NCBI GenBank assembly: GCA_965153455.1
Contig: OZ234497.1
Location: 14,060,302 to 14,124,301 of the forward strand
Reading direction: 5' to 3'
From: Sphagnum compactum
Taxonomy: Eukaryota > Bryophyta > Sphagnopsida > Sphagnales
Length of the DNA stretch: 64,000 nucleotides
Part shown: positions 49,481-60,301 of the stretch, in pieces
Position numbering within the stretch: the first letter of the stretch is position 1
Layout of the letters: the number at the start of each line of letters is the position of its first letter
Made by a program: the position numbers and the translations under genes
The notes under the pieces: generated by a model
Told to the model about the DNA's origin: nothing
The model's input: only the letters and a program-made list of their open reading frames with translations
Database searches by the model: none

Positions 49481-52400
49481 ATGCCCGAAGACATACAAGA
49501 ACGTATGCGTGCACTCATTGCGCAGCATGGTAGTGCTTTGGCAATTTTGGCGGCCCTTCGGTAGCACCCATAAGTTCAGCAGAATGACGAGCAAACTAAC
49601 TCTTTGGAAAATCATGTTCCACACATTAATGCTCCAGCAGAATTCAATCAAGACACATCGAAATCTGCACGTGAATGTTGCAATCGCTTGCAGAGAGAAC
49701 AACGTGCTAGGCAACGTACAGAATCGGCCAGGCCATCTAAAACCCCACAAGAGTGAAGAAATCATCTGCGTCGAGAACGACGAACCGTACAACAAGTAGC
49801 AACACGTGCACAACCTTTTCTTGGTAATGACGCATTGCAATTGTTTGCAGAGTCGGTCGAGCCATCTGAAACGCCACAAAAGCAAAGTAATCGTCTGCAT
49901 CGAGAATGGTGAACCGTACAACAAGCAGTAGCACATGCACAACCTTTTCTTGGCAATGACGCATTGCAATTATTTGGAGACGAAGACGCGTTAGCCTCGG
50001 CACGATGGGATTGTGGAGAAATGGACACAATCTGTGGATTCTGCAATGTGAAAATGTGGATTAAAGAATGATTGGCAAAGTTGAGCAATAACAACCCACA
50101 ATTTTCTCTGTGTTGTGAGAATGGCAAAATTCTGTTGTCAAGTTTTCCTGCAACACCGCAAGAGCTGGAAGTTCTTTTAACCTGAAAAGAAAGTAGTGCC
50201 GTCAAATTTCAAGATCAGATTCGCATGTACAATTTGGTGTTGGCATTCACTTCACTCGGTGCCAAAGTTGATGAGTCGGTAACAAAAGGCATTGGACCGT
50301 ACTCCTTTTGCATTTAGGGTGAGCTTTATCACAAAATCGAATCCCTATGTCCTGCCAAAGGACAGCGTCCACAGTTTGCACAGTTGTACATTCATGATAC
50401 GGAGAGCAAATGTCAAAATTGCCATGCCGTTATGCCATTACTTGATCCAACGACGTTGGATAGGTTGTTGACCATGATGTACAATATCAATCCCTATGTC
50501 AAAGTGTTCAAAATGGTAAGGGATATGATGGCAACAGAAGGTGTTCCCATGGATCTAAAATTGCGTCTCAATGCTTCTCGAACAAAGGATGCCCGCCGAT
50601 ACAATGTGCCGATGGCCGATGAAGTCGCTGCATTGATGGTAGGAGATGGTTTTGAGGCTGTAGATAGGCGTGACATCGTCGTTGCTTAGTAAGCTGGCCC
50701 GTTTCAGCGCATTTCCGAGCTACATGTGGGATACATGGCTCTACATTATCCGTTGCTATTTCCTTACGGTGAGGATGGATGGCATTCGAATATTCCGCTC
50801 AATGGTGTTGTTTTGCAGGATGCTGATGTAGATTTGGATGAAGACCATGCGGAACAATCTGAGCATCATAGAAAGCATCGCAATGTGACAATGGCCGAAT
50901 TTTACGGTTATCGATTTCAACATCGAGACACTGATGGCATTGCGTTGTTTCGGGGTGACCGATTGAGGCAGTAATACATTGTGGATGCTTATGCGGCTAT
51001 CGAATAAAAGCTCTTGAGGTATTTGCTCCTGAATCAGAAAAAGCTTCGTGCAGATCTCTATCAAGGCCTTCAGAACGTCATCACTACAGGTGACAATAGC
51101 GCTGTTGCCATTGGACAGAGGATCATTCTGCCATCTTTTTTCATAGGAGGTCCACGTCACATGGTTCAGAATTATCAAGATGCCATGGTAATCTGCAGAT
51201 GGGCTAGCTGCCCGGATGCGTTTGTTACATTCACTTGCAATCCCCAATGGCCTGAGATCAAGAGAGCGTTGTTGCCCGGACAGCAACCTAAGGATCGACC
51301 GGATTTGGTAACCCGAGTGTTCAAAATCAAGCTAAAGGAGTTGATCAATGACATTCACAAGAAGCATATTCTCGGACGCATGATTGTGGGAATCTATGTC
51401 ATTGAGTTTCAAAAGCGTGGGTTGCTGCATGCACACATTCTCATCTTCTTTGCCGAAGACTGCAAGCCACACATGGTTGAGGATGTAGACCGCATGATCA
51501 ATGCTGAACTTCCGAATGCAGAGACAAACAGGTTGGCCCATGAGACGGTTGCCAAATGCATGATGCATGGTCCATGTGGAGTTGCGTTTCCAAATGCCCC
51601 ATGCATGGAAGATGGAAAATGCAAAAAACAATATCCACGCAAGTTCTAATCCGAGACGGTGACGGATGTAAACGGATATCTTATTTATCGACAGAGAGAT
51701 ACGGGGTGCATAGTTTTGGTTCACGGCGTTGAATTGGACGATCGTTGGGTGGTACCGCACAATGTCTATTTGTCGACCAAATACGATGCGCACATCAATG
51801 TTGAGGTCTGCAACAACAGTTGTGTAGTCAAGTATCTATTCAAATACGTTTACAAAGGACATGATCGTGTAACTGTTGAGATTTCATGCCAGAGCGATAA
51901 TGCCACCGAAGGGAATATGGTCGAAGCTGATGAGATTAAAAAAAATTTCAATTGTCGCTATGTATCTACATCGGAAGTAGCATGGCGCATCTTCAAGTTT
52001 GATATGCATGAGCGGTTTCCTACCGTTGTACGTCTGCAATACCATTTGCCCAATCAACAAATGATGCTATTCAACGATGACGATGATGTGCAGGAAGTGG
52101 CAGCATGGTTAGCCATTTCCAGAACGATGCTAACAGAATGGTTCAAAATAAACCAAGAATTGGAAGCTGCACGAAGCCTTATGTTCGATCAAGTCCTTCA
52201 ATAATGGGTGTGGAATCGGAAGTTGAAACGATGGACAATGCGCAAGAGAGGCTTTGCCATTGGTCGCATGTATTATGCACACTCGACATCGGGTGAACGT
52301 TATTATTTGCAGATGCTGCTGAACTGCGTCAAAGGTGCCACATCCTACGAGCATTCATGGACAGTGGATGGCACAAAGCACGACACATTCAAAGATGCAT

Positions 52401-54267
52401 GCATTGCAATGGGTTTGCTTGCAAACGACAATGAATGGCATCAAGCCTTGGAAGAAGCTGGTCTTCGGGCCTTAGGACGATAGTTGCGTGACATGTTTAC
52501 CTCCATGCTGATGTTTTGTGAGGTGACGAATCCTAGACAACTATGGGATGCACATTGGGAGTCTTTGAACGATGACATTGAAGTAATGACATGCCGCAAG
52601 CGTGATGATCCAGCTATTACCCTTTCTGAGGATGCGCTAAAGGATCGTGCATTGTATGAGATCAATCAGGTTCTCATCCCAAGCGGACACCGCCTAGAAG
52701 ATTTCCAATGCTTCCCAAGTCTAATTACATCCCTCCTGTTCATGGAGGAAATCGATTGGTCCAAGAAGAGACAGCTTATGATTAGCATTCATTGACCACA
52801 GATGCAGAAGATAGGCTCAATGATGATCAGCGTAGCTCATACGAAACTATTTTGAATGTCATGACAAACAAAGATGGCAAATTGTTCTTTGTGTATGGTA
52901 GTGGTGGAACCGACAAAACATTTGTTTGGACAACGTTTCTGTCCCATTTATGAGGGCAAGGCAAAATCGTGCTTGCAGTTGCCTCATCAGGAATTGCATC
53001 TTTGCTGCTTCTAGGCGACAGAACAACCCATTCAAGATTCAAGATTCCGATTGATCTGCACGATGAATTGACTTACAACATCACACAACAGATAAAAGTG
53101 GCTGAGTTGGTGCGTAAAGCTGATTTGATCATTTGGGATGAGGCACCGATGATGCATTGCCGAGCTTTCGAAGTTGTTGATCGGACCCTGCGTGATTTGA
53201 TGTAATTGGATGATGCACATGCAACCGAAAAGATTTTTGGTGGGAAAACCATGGTCCTTGGTGGGGATTTTCGACAGATCCTGCTTGTTGTTTCGAAGGG
53301 AGGACGAGACGACATTATCAATGCTTCGTTGCCTCGATCGCATCTTTGGCAGCATGTTATGATTCTTTGTCTTCATATCAACATGCGAGTCATGGTAGCC
53401 AATTCTGAAGAGCAGCGAAAGTTTGCCAAATGGGTGTTGAATGTTGGAGACATCAGTTTTCTTGCCATTGCAGAAGAAAACGGTGTCGATCCAGATTGGA
53501 TCAAGATTCCATCCCATATGAGGCTGCTAGCAGAAGATTGCAGCTTAAGAGGATTAATTAGAACCATTTATTCGGATCACCAACGCCACCCTGGAGATGC
53601 CATGTATCTTATGTAACGCAACATTATGGCCCCCAAAAATACTAACGTTGATGAAGTCAACAATGCAATTCTTGAATCACTATCTGAAGAATTGCACATG
53701 TACCTGAGCATAGATTCTTTGGCTCTGACAGAAGAAGGTGCAAGTGCTGCTGTAGGAGTTTCAATGGATTCATTGTATCCGGTGGAATTTCTAAACACTT
53801 TGCAATTCAACGGTATCGCAGATCATAAGCTGGAATTCAAAGTGGGCGTGCCAATCCTTTTGTTGCGCAATCTCAATCAATCAATAGGATTGTGCAATGG
53901 TACGAGATTGATTGTCAACAGATTGGGTCAACGTGTCACTGAAACGGAGATCATCACAGGGAACAATGTCGGCAAACGTGTGTTCATACCTCGCAACATC
54001 ATGTCCCCCTCCGGGACTGATTGGCCATTTGTTTTGCGTCGTCGTCAATTTCTTGTTCGAGTGGCATTTGCGATGACAATCAACAAGAGTTAAGGTCAGA
54101 CATTGAACAACGTTGGGGTATATTTGTCGTCTCCGGTCTTTTCCCATGGTCAGCTGTATGTTGCTATCTCAAGGGTCACAAGCAGTGCAAACATCAAGAT
54201 TTTTAGCGGCCAAGGTCCTGATGGATACATGCGGAATGTGGTATATAGAGAGGTTTTGGAAATGTAG
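49481..54267 (+). pseudogene. Helitron Rep-helicase, decayed full-length coding region
   Basis: One reading frame can be followed from ATG 49481 (MPEDIQERMRALIAQHG) to TAG 54265. It has about nineteen in-frame stops and one frameshift near 52712. In order it shows an N-terminal region with a duplicated 43-codon block (period 129 bases, QPFLGNDALQLF at about 49811 and 49940), the Helitron-like N domain (GGPRHMVQNYQDAMVICRW, FVTFTCNPQWPEI), the HUH nuclease motif (GLLHAHILIFF, about 51420) and a tyrosine-containing KYLFKYVYKGHDRV. A PIF1-type helicase follows: Walker A GSGGTDKT (normally GTGKT), WDEAPM, GGDFRQ and the C-terminal MTINKS-stop-GQTL and YVAISRVTS. The Rep part nicks and joins DNA in rolling-circle transposition and the helicase unwinds it. 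Stops and the Walker A change make it inactive. Confidence 0.93.
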
Positions 54268-54312
54268 TTTGTAGTTGTAATTTTGTAATATGTACCGTCA
54301 AATACACACACA

Positions 54313-54342
54313 CCTGTGCATTAGGCACGGGGTTCAAACTAG
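54313..54342 (+). mobile_element. Helitron 3' terminus (hairpin plus CTAG)
   Basis: CCTGTGC-attag-GCACGGG (54313-54331) forms a 7-base-pair stem with one G-T pair. After seven bases comes CTAG (54339-54342), followed by T, the expected host base of an A/T target. Hairpin, spacing and CTRR ending are the defining 3' features of Helitrons. The end lies 75 bases after the helicase stop codon. The matching 5' end (TC after an A) could not be placed; the element may be truncated where it meets the FAD2 fragment at about 49475. Confidence 0.88.
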
Positions 54343-57032
54343 TATATACAATATGTCGTCTATATAACCATAACCCTTAACCCTTAGTCTATAATCCCCA
54401 TGGGCTCCTTAGACCTGACTAAATCCCACCATAGCATATTTTTATAGGTGAGCAGCCTGCAATCTGAAAAAGAAAAGTTGTTGGAAGGGTTTTCACGCCA
54501 ACGACAATCAAAAGGAAATGATGCACCAAATGAGAGATGGAAGTCAGGCTCAGCAGGGCATGACTTTCATGAAAACTCTAATACTTCGATGATATTCATC
54601 TCTCAATTCAGTGGCCACTGCCCACCCAACATCCGGATAAACTGCTATATAAAACCAAAACCACCTGGGAATAACTTGAAGAGGTTGTGCACATACTATG
54701 TAGGGCTCCACAGGGTTCCTTTTTCCAATTTTGTGATGGAGTCGAGGTGGCTATCTTCTTGAAAGTGATTTAGCCAAATTTGGCCACATGTACTAATATG
54801 GAAGTAGGAAAAAATAAAAATATTGCTATATTTCTGGCTACCTACTGGAACTAATAATAAAAATCTGGTGATAGGTAGAATGTTTTTTCAAAATCTGACG
54901 AATTTGGGCCATTTGTTTCCTGGAAAATACTTCCTATAGGTTGAAATCATATTTTTCAGGTAAGGATTTGGCGAAAATTCGCCAGTAAAAGAAAGGTTGG
55001 GGCTCCACATGAACCATCTAGCTTGAATAAATGTTGTAACATGACATTATGATGGAAATAAATAAATAAATTGAATGGACGAGAAGAAACCCCTCCCATT
55101 ACGAAATTTGTTGATTTTACATGTTTGGCATATAACCTAGATCATGATAGGTTATCAAGCATGATAGTAAGCACCACCAAGAATTGCCAAAATAACACTT
55201 TTTTATGTTAAGAACATCTTTGAAATGCATCATGATGCTTATCAGAGGGTAAGGTTAGATCTCAAGATCCCACATAAAAATTAAAAAATAACTCCAAACC
55301 GTGTTACTCAAATTTTGGCAACTAAAAAATAAATTTCTTGGTAGAAGAGGTCCCCTAATTAACATGCTACAAATATTAATGAAATTTGCACTTCATATTT
55401 TAATGTGGCAATGGTATGTGCCTTCTTTTGGATTTAAAGGAATTATAGGCTCTATCTTTTATAAGTAGTGTCCATTTTATTCAAAATCCATTGTCTCTTG
55501 TTTTCATAATCACTTCTAACCAGTAACATGATGCCATCAAACCCATTTTGTTGCCCATGGCATACTTAGTTGAAGCCTAAATTTAAGATGCAAGTATATC
55601 TATTGCACTGTAGAACCCTTAGCCAAAATTCCGATAAACTCTAGCAATGGTGTACTTTGGCCTTCAGCTTCGACCTTCCCACGTTAGTGAAAATAATTAT
55701 GCATAGATTTTTCATGTTTGCTTTGGTAGGGTCTTATGATGTATGTGATCCCAATGCCTTGTGACCCAAACTGCTTAGGACTATCACGTGACATGCAACT
55801 TGTAAAGAATTCAGACAGTTGTGTGAGATGGGGCTTTTCAAGAAAAAACATAACATTTGCATATCAATTGGCGTGTTACCTTTTTCTCTTGTTGTTGCGG
55901 CATGAACAGAATTGCAACAAACTCCAAAAAACGTTGGTTCAATATAGCATCATCATACTATATTGACCTAACAACTTTTTCAATCATGCTCACACATATG
56001 GCATGACTACCACTCATCATGGTGTAATTGTGTTCACCATTGAAACAAGCCATAGAGAGCCTAATACAAAAAGGATGTATAAGAGATCAAGTGGATGAAA
56101 TATTCCCTAAATTCAAGTCTTAAAGCTTCATATTGTAATTTATCTCAATAGGAACTGTATCAATATTTTGGATGAAACTTTGACAAATCATAAAAAAGGG
56201 CAATGAATGAACCTTGTATGAATGTACCTAGCAATCATCTTTTAATGTAGATGAGTCACCTCACATGACAAAAGTATAGCTGTGCAATTTTCCCCTTTGT
56301 GCTTTTGTAACTATGGAAAGTTTGCCATTAGGGCCCAAGGAAAAATGCCCTGATGGTCCATCCATGGCTTGTTCATACATGTAACCCTAAGAAGTAATTT
56401 GATGGACCAACTGCATTTGGAGTAAGGCATGTTCGACTTTTACACCAACGGCCAATTGAAGGAAGGTTCTGTCGAAAATGTCAGCTTCATTTTGTACACT
56501 AGGTAAGGTTGTAAGGTCCTCCGCAAAGGGTGATAAAATTGGTCCCACACTTTATGTCTTAGCTTGCATCAAGGGACCCCATGCATATGAGGAATGCTCC
56601 ACACAAGGAGCCTTATGCTACACTTTGAACTCCCATGCATGTACAAATTTATAATAAAAAAACGGGTCCAATACCAAGTGACCAACAATCCAGGAAGAAT
56701 CAGCATTTGTGAAAAGATTGATTCCCAACCTGAGATTGAGATGAGAATTGATAAGTGTAGGGTAAAGCCCTTTGCCTCCTGGTTTACCAAGCATAAAGAC
56801 CTGAATCGATCTTTTATAAAAAATTCCCATGATTGGTGGGCATCATGGGGGAAGAAAAAGAGAAAATTGTGTTGAGTAAGGTGCTATCTGATGACGCTAC
56901 AAAAATCAGCGTAGGTCTTTATTATATTACGATTCATTTGTGAATGACCGTTCCCCCTATGAAGAGCCCTTGAAAAGTGTATTGTAAAGATGGGTATCCA
57001 TTGCTCAGTACAATTAATGTTCAATATGTAGG
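54343..57032. other. Intergenic DNA between the Helitron and hAT element
   Basis: A frame from 54448 (SLQSEKEKLLEGFSRQRQSK) looks like a coiled-coil exon, but no neighbouring exon is recognised. Minus-strand frames at 56569-57069 read on across the hAT target site into 59.6 kb, which may mean the hAT element interrupted an unrecognised older coding sequence. No family can be given. Confidence 0.35.
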
Positions 57033-57040
57033 GTAAAGAC
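57033..57040 (+). repeat. Left 8-bp target-site duplication of hAT
   Basis: GTAAAGAC directly precedes the element and is repeated exactly after its right end at 59611-59618. Eight bases is the length produced by hAT transposases. Confidence 0.93.
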
Positions 57041-59610
57041 CAGGCCTCCTTAAGAGTGGTAAACCCCACTTTTAGCCCTCATAAGCTAAAAGTGGGGTCG
57101 ACTGGGGGTCCAGGTGGGCCATTTTAGAATTTAGACTTTAGAGTCAAATAGGCGCCTTTATTGCGTTCGTTTTATTCATGATAGCGAAGTTAGGAATAAA
57201 ACACGGTTTAGATGATGGCCAGTGTGTCAAACTGCTTGGTCTGGAAGACACCCTCCAGCGACAGGTCGAGCAAAATGTCGCGGTACGGGTCCTTTTCCCA
57301 TTTGAGAATGGAGAAGTCTGATTCGACAGGGGGTCGAGTTCTTGAACAGCATCGCGAGGCCGTCACAGAACGTCCATAGGATCGCGAACCGAATACCCAG
57401 AGCCTCCCATGCGTCGTTGAATTTTGTCTTGAGGTCGTGCTGGTCGAGGATCGTCTTGATGGAGGGCTCGTACTTGTAGGCCTTGACCAGATCGCGATGC
57501 TGCTGCTGCTCGATCTCGTAGATGGCGTCCTCGTCCTAGTTCGCCTTGATCAGGTGCGCACTGCGCGGCTGCAGGACGTCGCGGATGAACACGATAGGTT
57601 GAACACGGACGAGATCGGACGGTATGACGGGCGGCGCCTCCTTGTCGGCAGGCTCGTTGCGTGAATTGCGTTCAGCTCGGATGTCGATAATGCCTTGAAC
57701 AATGCCCACAGTGAACATGCCAATCGATGTGAGCACATCGCGCTGCGTGACGTCGTCGATCGCATCGAAGTGGGCCTTGGCGCGCGAACCCTGATTGTGG
57801 ACGAACAACTCGAGTGATTCAAAGGTGACGAACCAATCGAATCGCTGGAAGTAGTCCAACGCCTTGAGGTTGCCGAACTCGACGTCGATATCGATGCGGC
57901 GCAGCTCATACACCATCTGAAGGTCGACCGCGAGCTTGTTGATGTATGCGCGCTGCTGGCAGATGAGAAGGAGGCGAGCTTGCAGCTCGCAGAACATCTT
58001 GTGGACGAGTTCGAGGCCAGGTGCCACTGCAAAGACTTGGACCCACCACGTCTGCGACACAACAGGTGGGACGGCGACACCACGCTGCTCGCGCCGTTCG
58101 TCAAGAAACGCGATGATCTATCGCTCGTACTTGATATCAAACTGGAGGATGCTATTCAGTGCGGCCCACCGGTTCGTCTTTTTTGGGCTGGCCACGCCCA
58201 TCTTGGTGATCAGCGTGTTCTGCTTGCGAAGGTAGACCGTCGCCTCGTAGACTTTTGCGACGAAGTCGCCTTCATCGATTAGCTCGACAGTGGCTTGAAC
58301 AACGAGATCGGCTTGGTGGTTGACACAGTTCACCTGTGTCACGTCATGCGTCGCGAGGTCGACAAGCTGCTTCTGAAATGCCGGTGATGTTTCCCATGTT
58401 CGTGCGCTCGCCATCGGTCGCAACCCCGATCAGCTTGTCGGCCCACGACACACAGAGCGCGCCGAGAAGCGTCACGAGCATTTTGACCTGCAGGTCAGCT
58501 GTGTGGCGACCGAAGTGCGGCGTCGCGATCAGATGAAAGTTGTAGAGGATCCCTTTGACAGAGATGCGGATGCGGACGTCGAAGAACGCGGTGCCGTGAT
58601 GGGTGCTGCCATCGAACGCGATAGAGAACGCCCACATGTTGTCGCTCGAGAGCAGGACGCCGATCTTGGTCAGGGCGACGCCGACGAGAATGCGGACATA
58701 CTGGCCGACCAAATGGTCATTCACGCTGGTCAACTTGCCGATGTTCATCACCTCTCGCGTGTGTTCGATCGTGGCCGCGATCTGCCGAAACGACATGCCG
58801 CATGATGCGTGTTTGATGATGAGCTGGAACCACTTGACGTTCTTGATCACGATGACGTACGACCCGTCGTCAGCTTCGCCGTCCAGCTTGAACAACAGCA
58901 ATGTGTTGTGCTTCAGCTTGATCATACGAGCAGCACGTTCAGCGATGTTCGGATCGAGAACCTTGCCATCGTCGTGCTCGAGGGCGGCCATCTCGTCCTC
59001 AGGCCGGAACAAGAGCTTGCCAATGATCGTATCGACGACGGCATTCGAGATCTTGAGCGTCAGCTCGTCGCCGTCAATCTCGATGTACCGGTGCAGCGTG
59101 TTGTTGCGCGACACAATCCCGTCGAAAAACTTGACCTGGTCGGACGGCGACAATGCCTGGTACTCGCTCCATTTCTCCTGGTGCTGTGACTCCATGTGTT
59201 TGATCATGACATCCGCGCGGAAGTCGGGCCCGTACGTCTGGTTCGTGACACGCGCGGCGCGCTTTCGGTTTGCCATGTCGACTTGCCGCCCAAAGTATTT
59301 GCCAAACGAACAGACCGCCTCGATAATCGCGGATGTCTTGACGTCGCGGTTTGTCACGTGCAGCCCGAGCTTCTGTTTGTAGGCCGGCTGCCAGGGGCTC
59401 AACTTCTTCTTCGACGGCATGATCACGACAGCGACGCGGAGGTCCGCAACAAGGTCCGCAAGTCTACTCTCTGCCTGTAATTGACCCCAGGTGCATCGTT
59501 TTGCACCTTTGGACAATGCATGACTCACTCTCTTAAAAGTGGGGTCCGGCGAGGCTTAAATGTGATAAAAGTGGGGTCTATTTTTAGAATCCCACATTTA
59601 AGGAGGCCTG
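57041..59610 (-). mobile_element. hAT DNA transposon, complete borders, 2570 bp
   Basis: The element begins CAGGCCTCCTTAAGAGTGG and ends with the inverted form of CAGGCCTCCTTAAATGTGG. It is flanked by an exact GTAAAGAC duplication. Just inside the ends lie repeated (C)CCCACTTTTA / TAAAAGTGGGG words. On the left these form the inverted repeat CCCCACTTTTAG...CTAAAAGTGGGG (57074-57108); on the right there are two direct copies (about 59534 and 59568). Such subterminal repeats are typical transposase-binding sites. The body is conspicuously GC- and CG-rich compared with the AT-rich surroundings, and the single gene runs from right to left. Clean borders imply a fairly recent insertion. Confidence 0.93.
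57208..59420 (-). pseudogene. hAT transposase, oomycete-like, with a few lesions
   Basis: The reading frame starts at MPSKKKLSPW (59420; a further in-frame ATG is at 59528) and ends FQTKQFDTLAII-stop at 57208. An N-terminal BED-like zinc finger region shows VCSFGKYFGR and KHMESQHQEKW; the second cysteine expected in CxxC is glycine. The RNase H-like core shows SIAFDGSTHHG (first acidic residue) and IGVATDGERTNMG (second), followed by NCVNHQADLVVQAT. The C-terminal dimerisation region contains DFSILKWEKDPYRDILL. Lesions are a frameshift near 58385, TAG at 58118-58120, TAG near 57536-57538 and a frameshift near 57325. Motif wording (DFS-LKWEKD, SLEG-FQ-KQ, ATDG) recalls hAT families I know from Phytophthora more than plant Ac-like ones. 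It is probably inactive but only slightly damaged. Confidence 0.85.
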
Positions 59611-59618
59611 GTAAAGAC
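59611..59618 (+). repeat. Right 8-bp target-site duplication of hAT
   Basis: GTAAAGAC immediately after the inverted terminal repeat, identical to 57033-57040. Confidence 0.93.
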
Positions 59619-59839
59619 CCAAGGGTGACAGCATCACAGAAATAAAGGTGTGAGAGGCAAGAGCTGAGCACAAGCCTGAGTTTGGGAATGCTCTCATCAG
59701 TGGTGGGCTTTACATGGGAGAAAAATCAATGCAACCTTCAATTTCTTTCAGAGCAGGGGCCATGCAAAAAGAACACCCATTCAGGGGGGAGAGGAATAAT
59801 TGTGCACTACACAACACACCCTCCAGTTACACTACAAAA
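59619..59839. other. Host flank between hAT and the small Helitron
   Basis: About 220 bases of ordinary sequence. A minus-strand frame continues from here across the empty target site into 57.0 kb, but it is not recognised. Confidence 0.35.
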
Positions 59840-60301
59840 TCTTATATATAAATTCACTACGTCCCTGACGGAGCTCGGGTTTCAGGCCGACCGGGCCCGG
59901 CGCTAATCGGAGGGCGGAATTTCCTGTTCCCAGTCTGTGCGCAAAGCTATTGGAGGAAATTAGGTTACGACATTCTAGCGCGGAACGGAGACCCGGGATA
60001 GCCGACGTCAAGAACGGGGTGCCGGGCCGGGTCCGGTCCGGACTGTGTGTGACGGAGCTCGGCAACTTTTGCTCCAGAGAACACCCACTGAGGGAAGTTA
60101 TCAGCAGTCACTTTTCGGAAAGTTTTTGGTATGGTCGTTGCTGATTTTGGGTACTGTAGCTGTGCAAGATTACAGAACATCATTAATTAGCATTAAATGA
60201 TGACGGTCCTACTCAGGCTATCCCAAATTAAAAATATGGCGAATTTAGTAAAACAATGCAGGGGCGCCTCACAGTGACCAAAGGTCGCGGGTACCCACTA
60301 G
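59840..60301 (+). mobile_element. Probable non-autonomous Helitron, 462 bp
   Basis: Begins TCTTATATATAAATTCACTA directly after an A, and ends with CTAG (60298-60301) directly before a T, as expected for insertion between A and T. A 3' hairpin GTGACC-aaa-GGTCGC (60274-60288) lies nine bases before the CTAG. The interior is GC- and CG-rich with a direct repeat of GACGGAGCTCGG (about 59869 and 60051) and no meaningful open frame. Ends are not those of the large Helitron at 54.3 kb, so it belongs to a different family. The left border rests on the TC start alone. Confidence 0.6.

Noticed and set aside
50756-53567. Minus-strand frames up to 176 codons opposite the Helitron gene
   Set aside because: Shadows of the Rep-helicase reading frame without recognisable domains.
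57437-59480. Several plus-strand frames of up to 259 codons inside the hAT element
   Set aside because: They lie opposite the transposase gene; GC-rich coding sequence has few stops on the other strand, and their translations show no family motifs.
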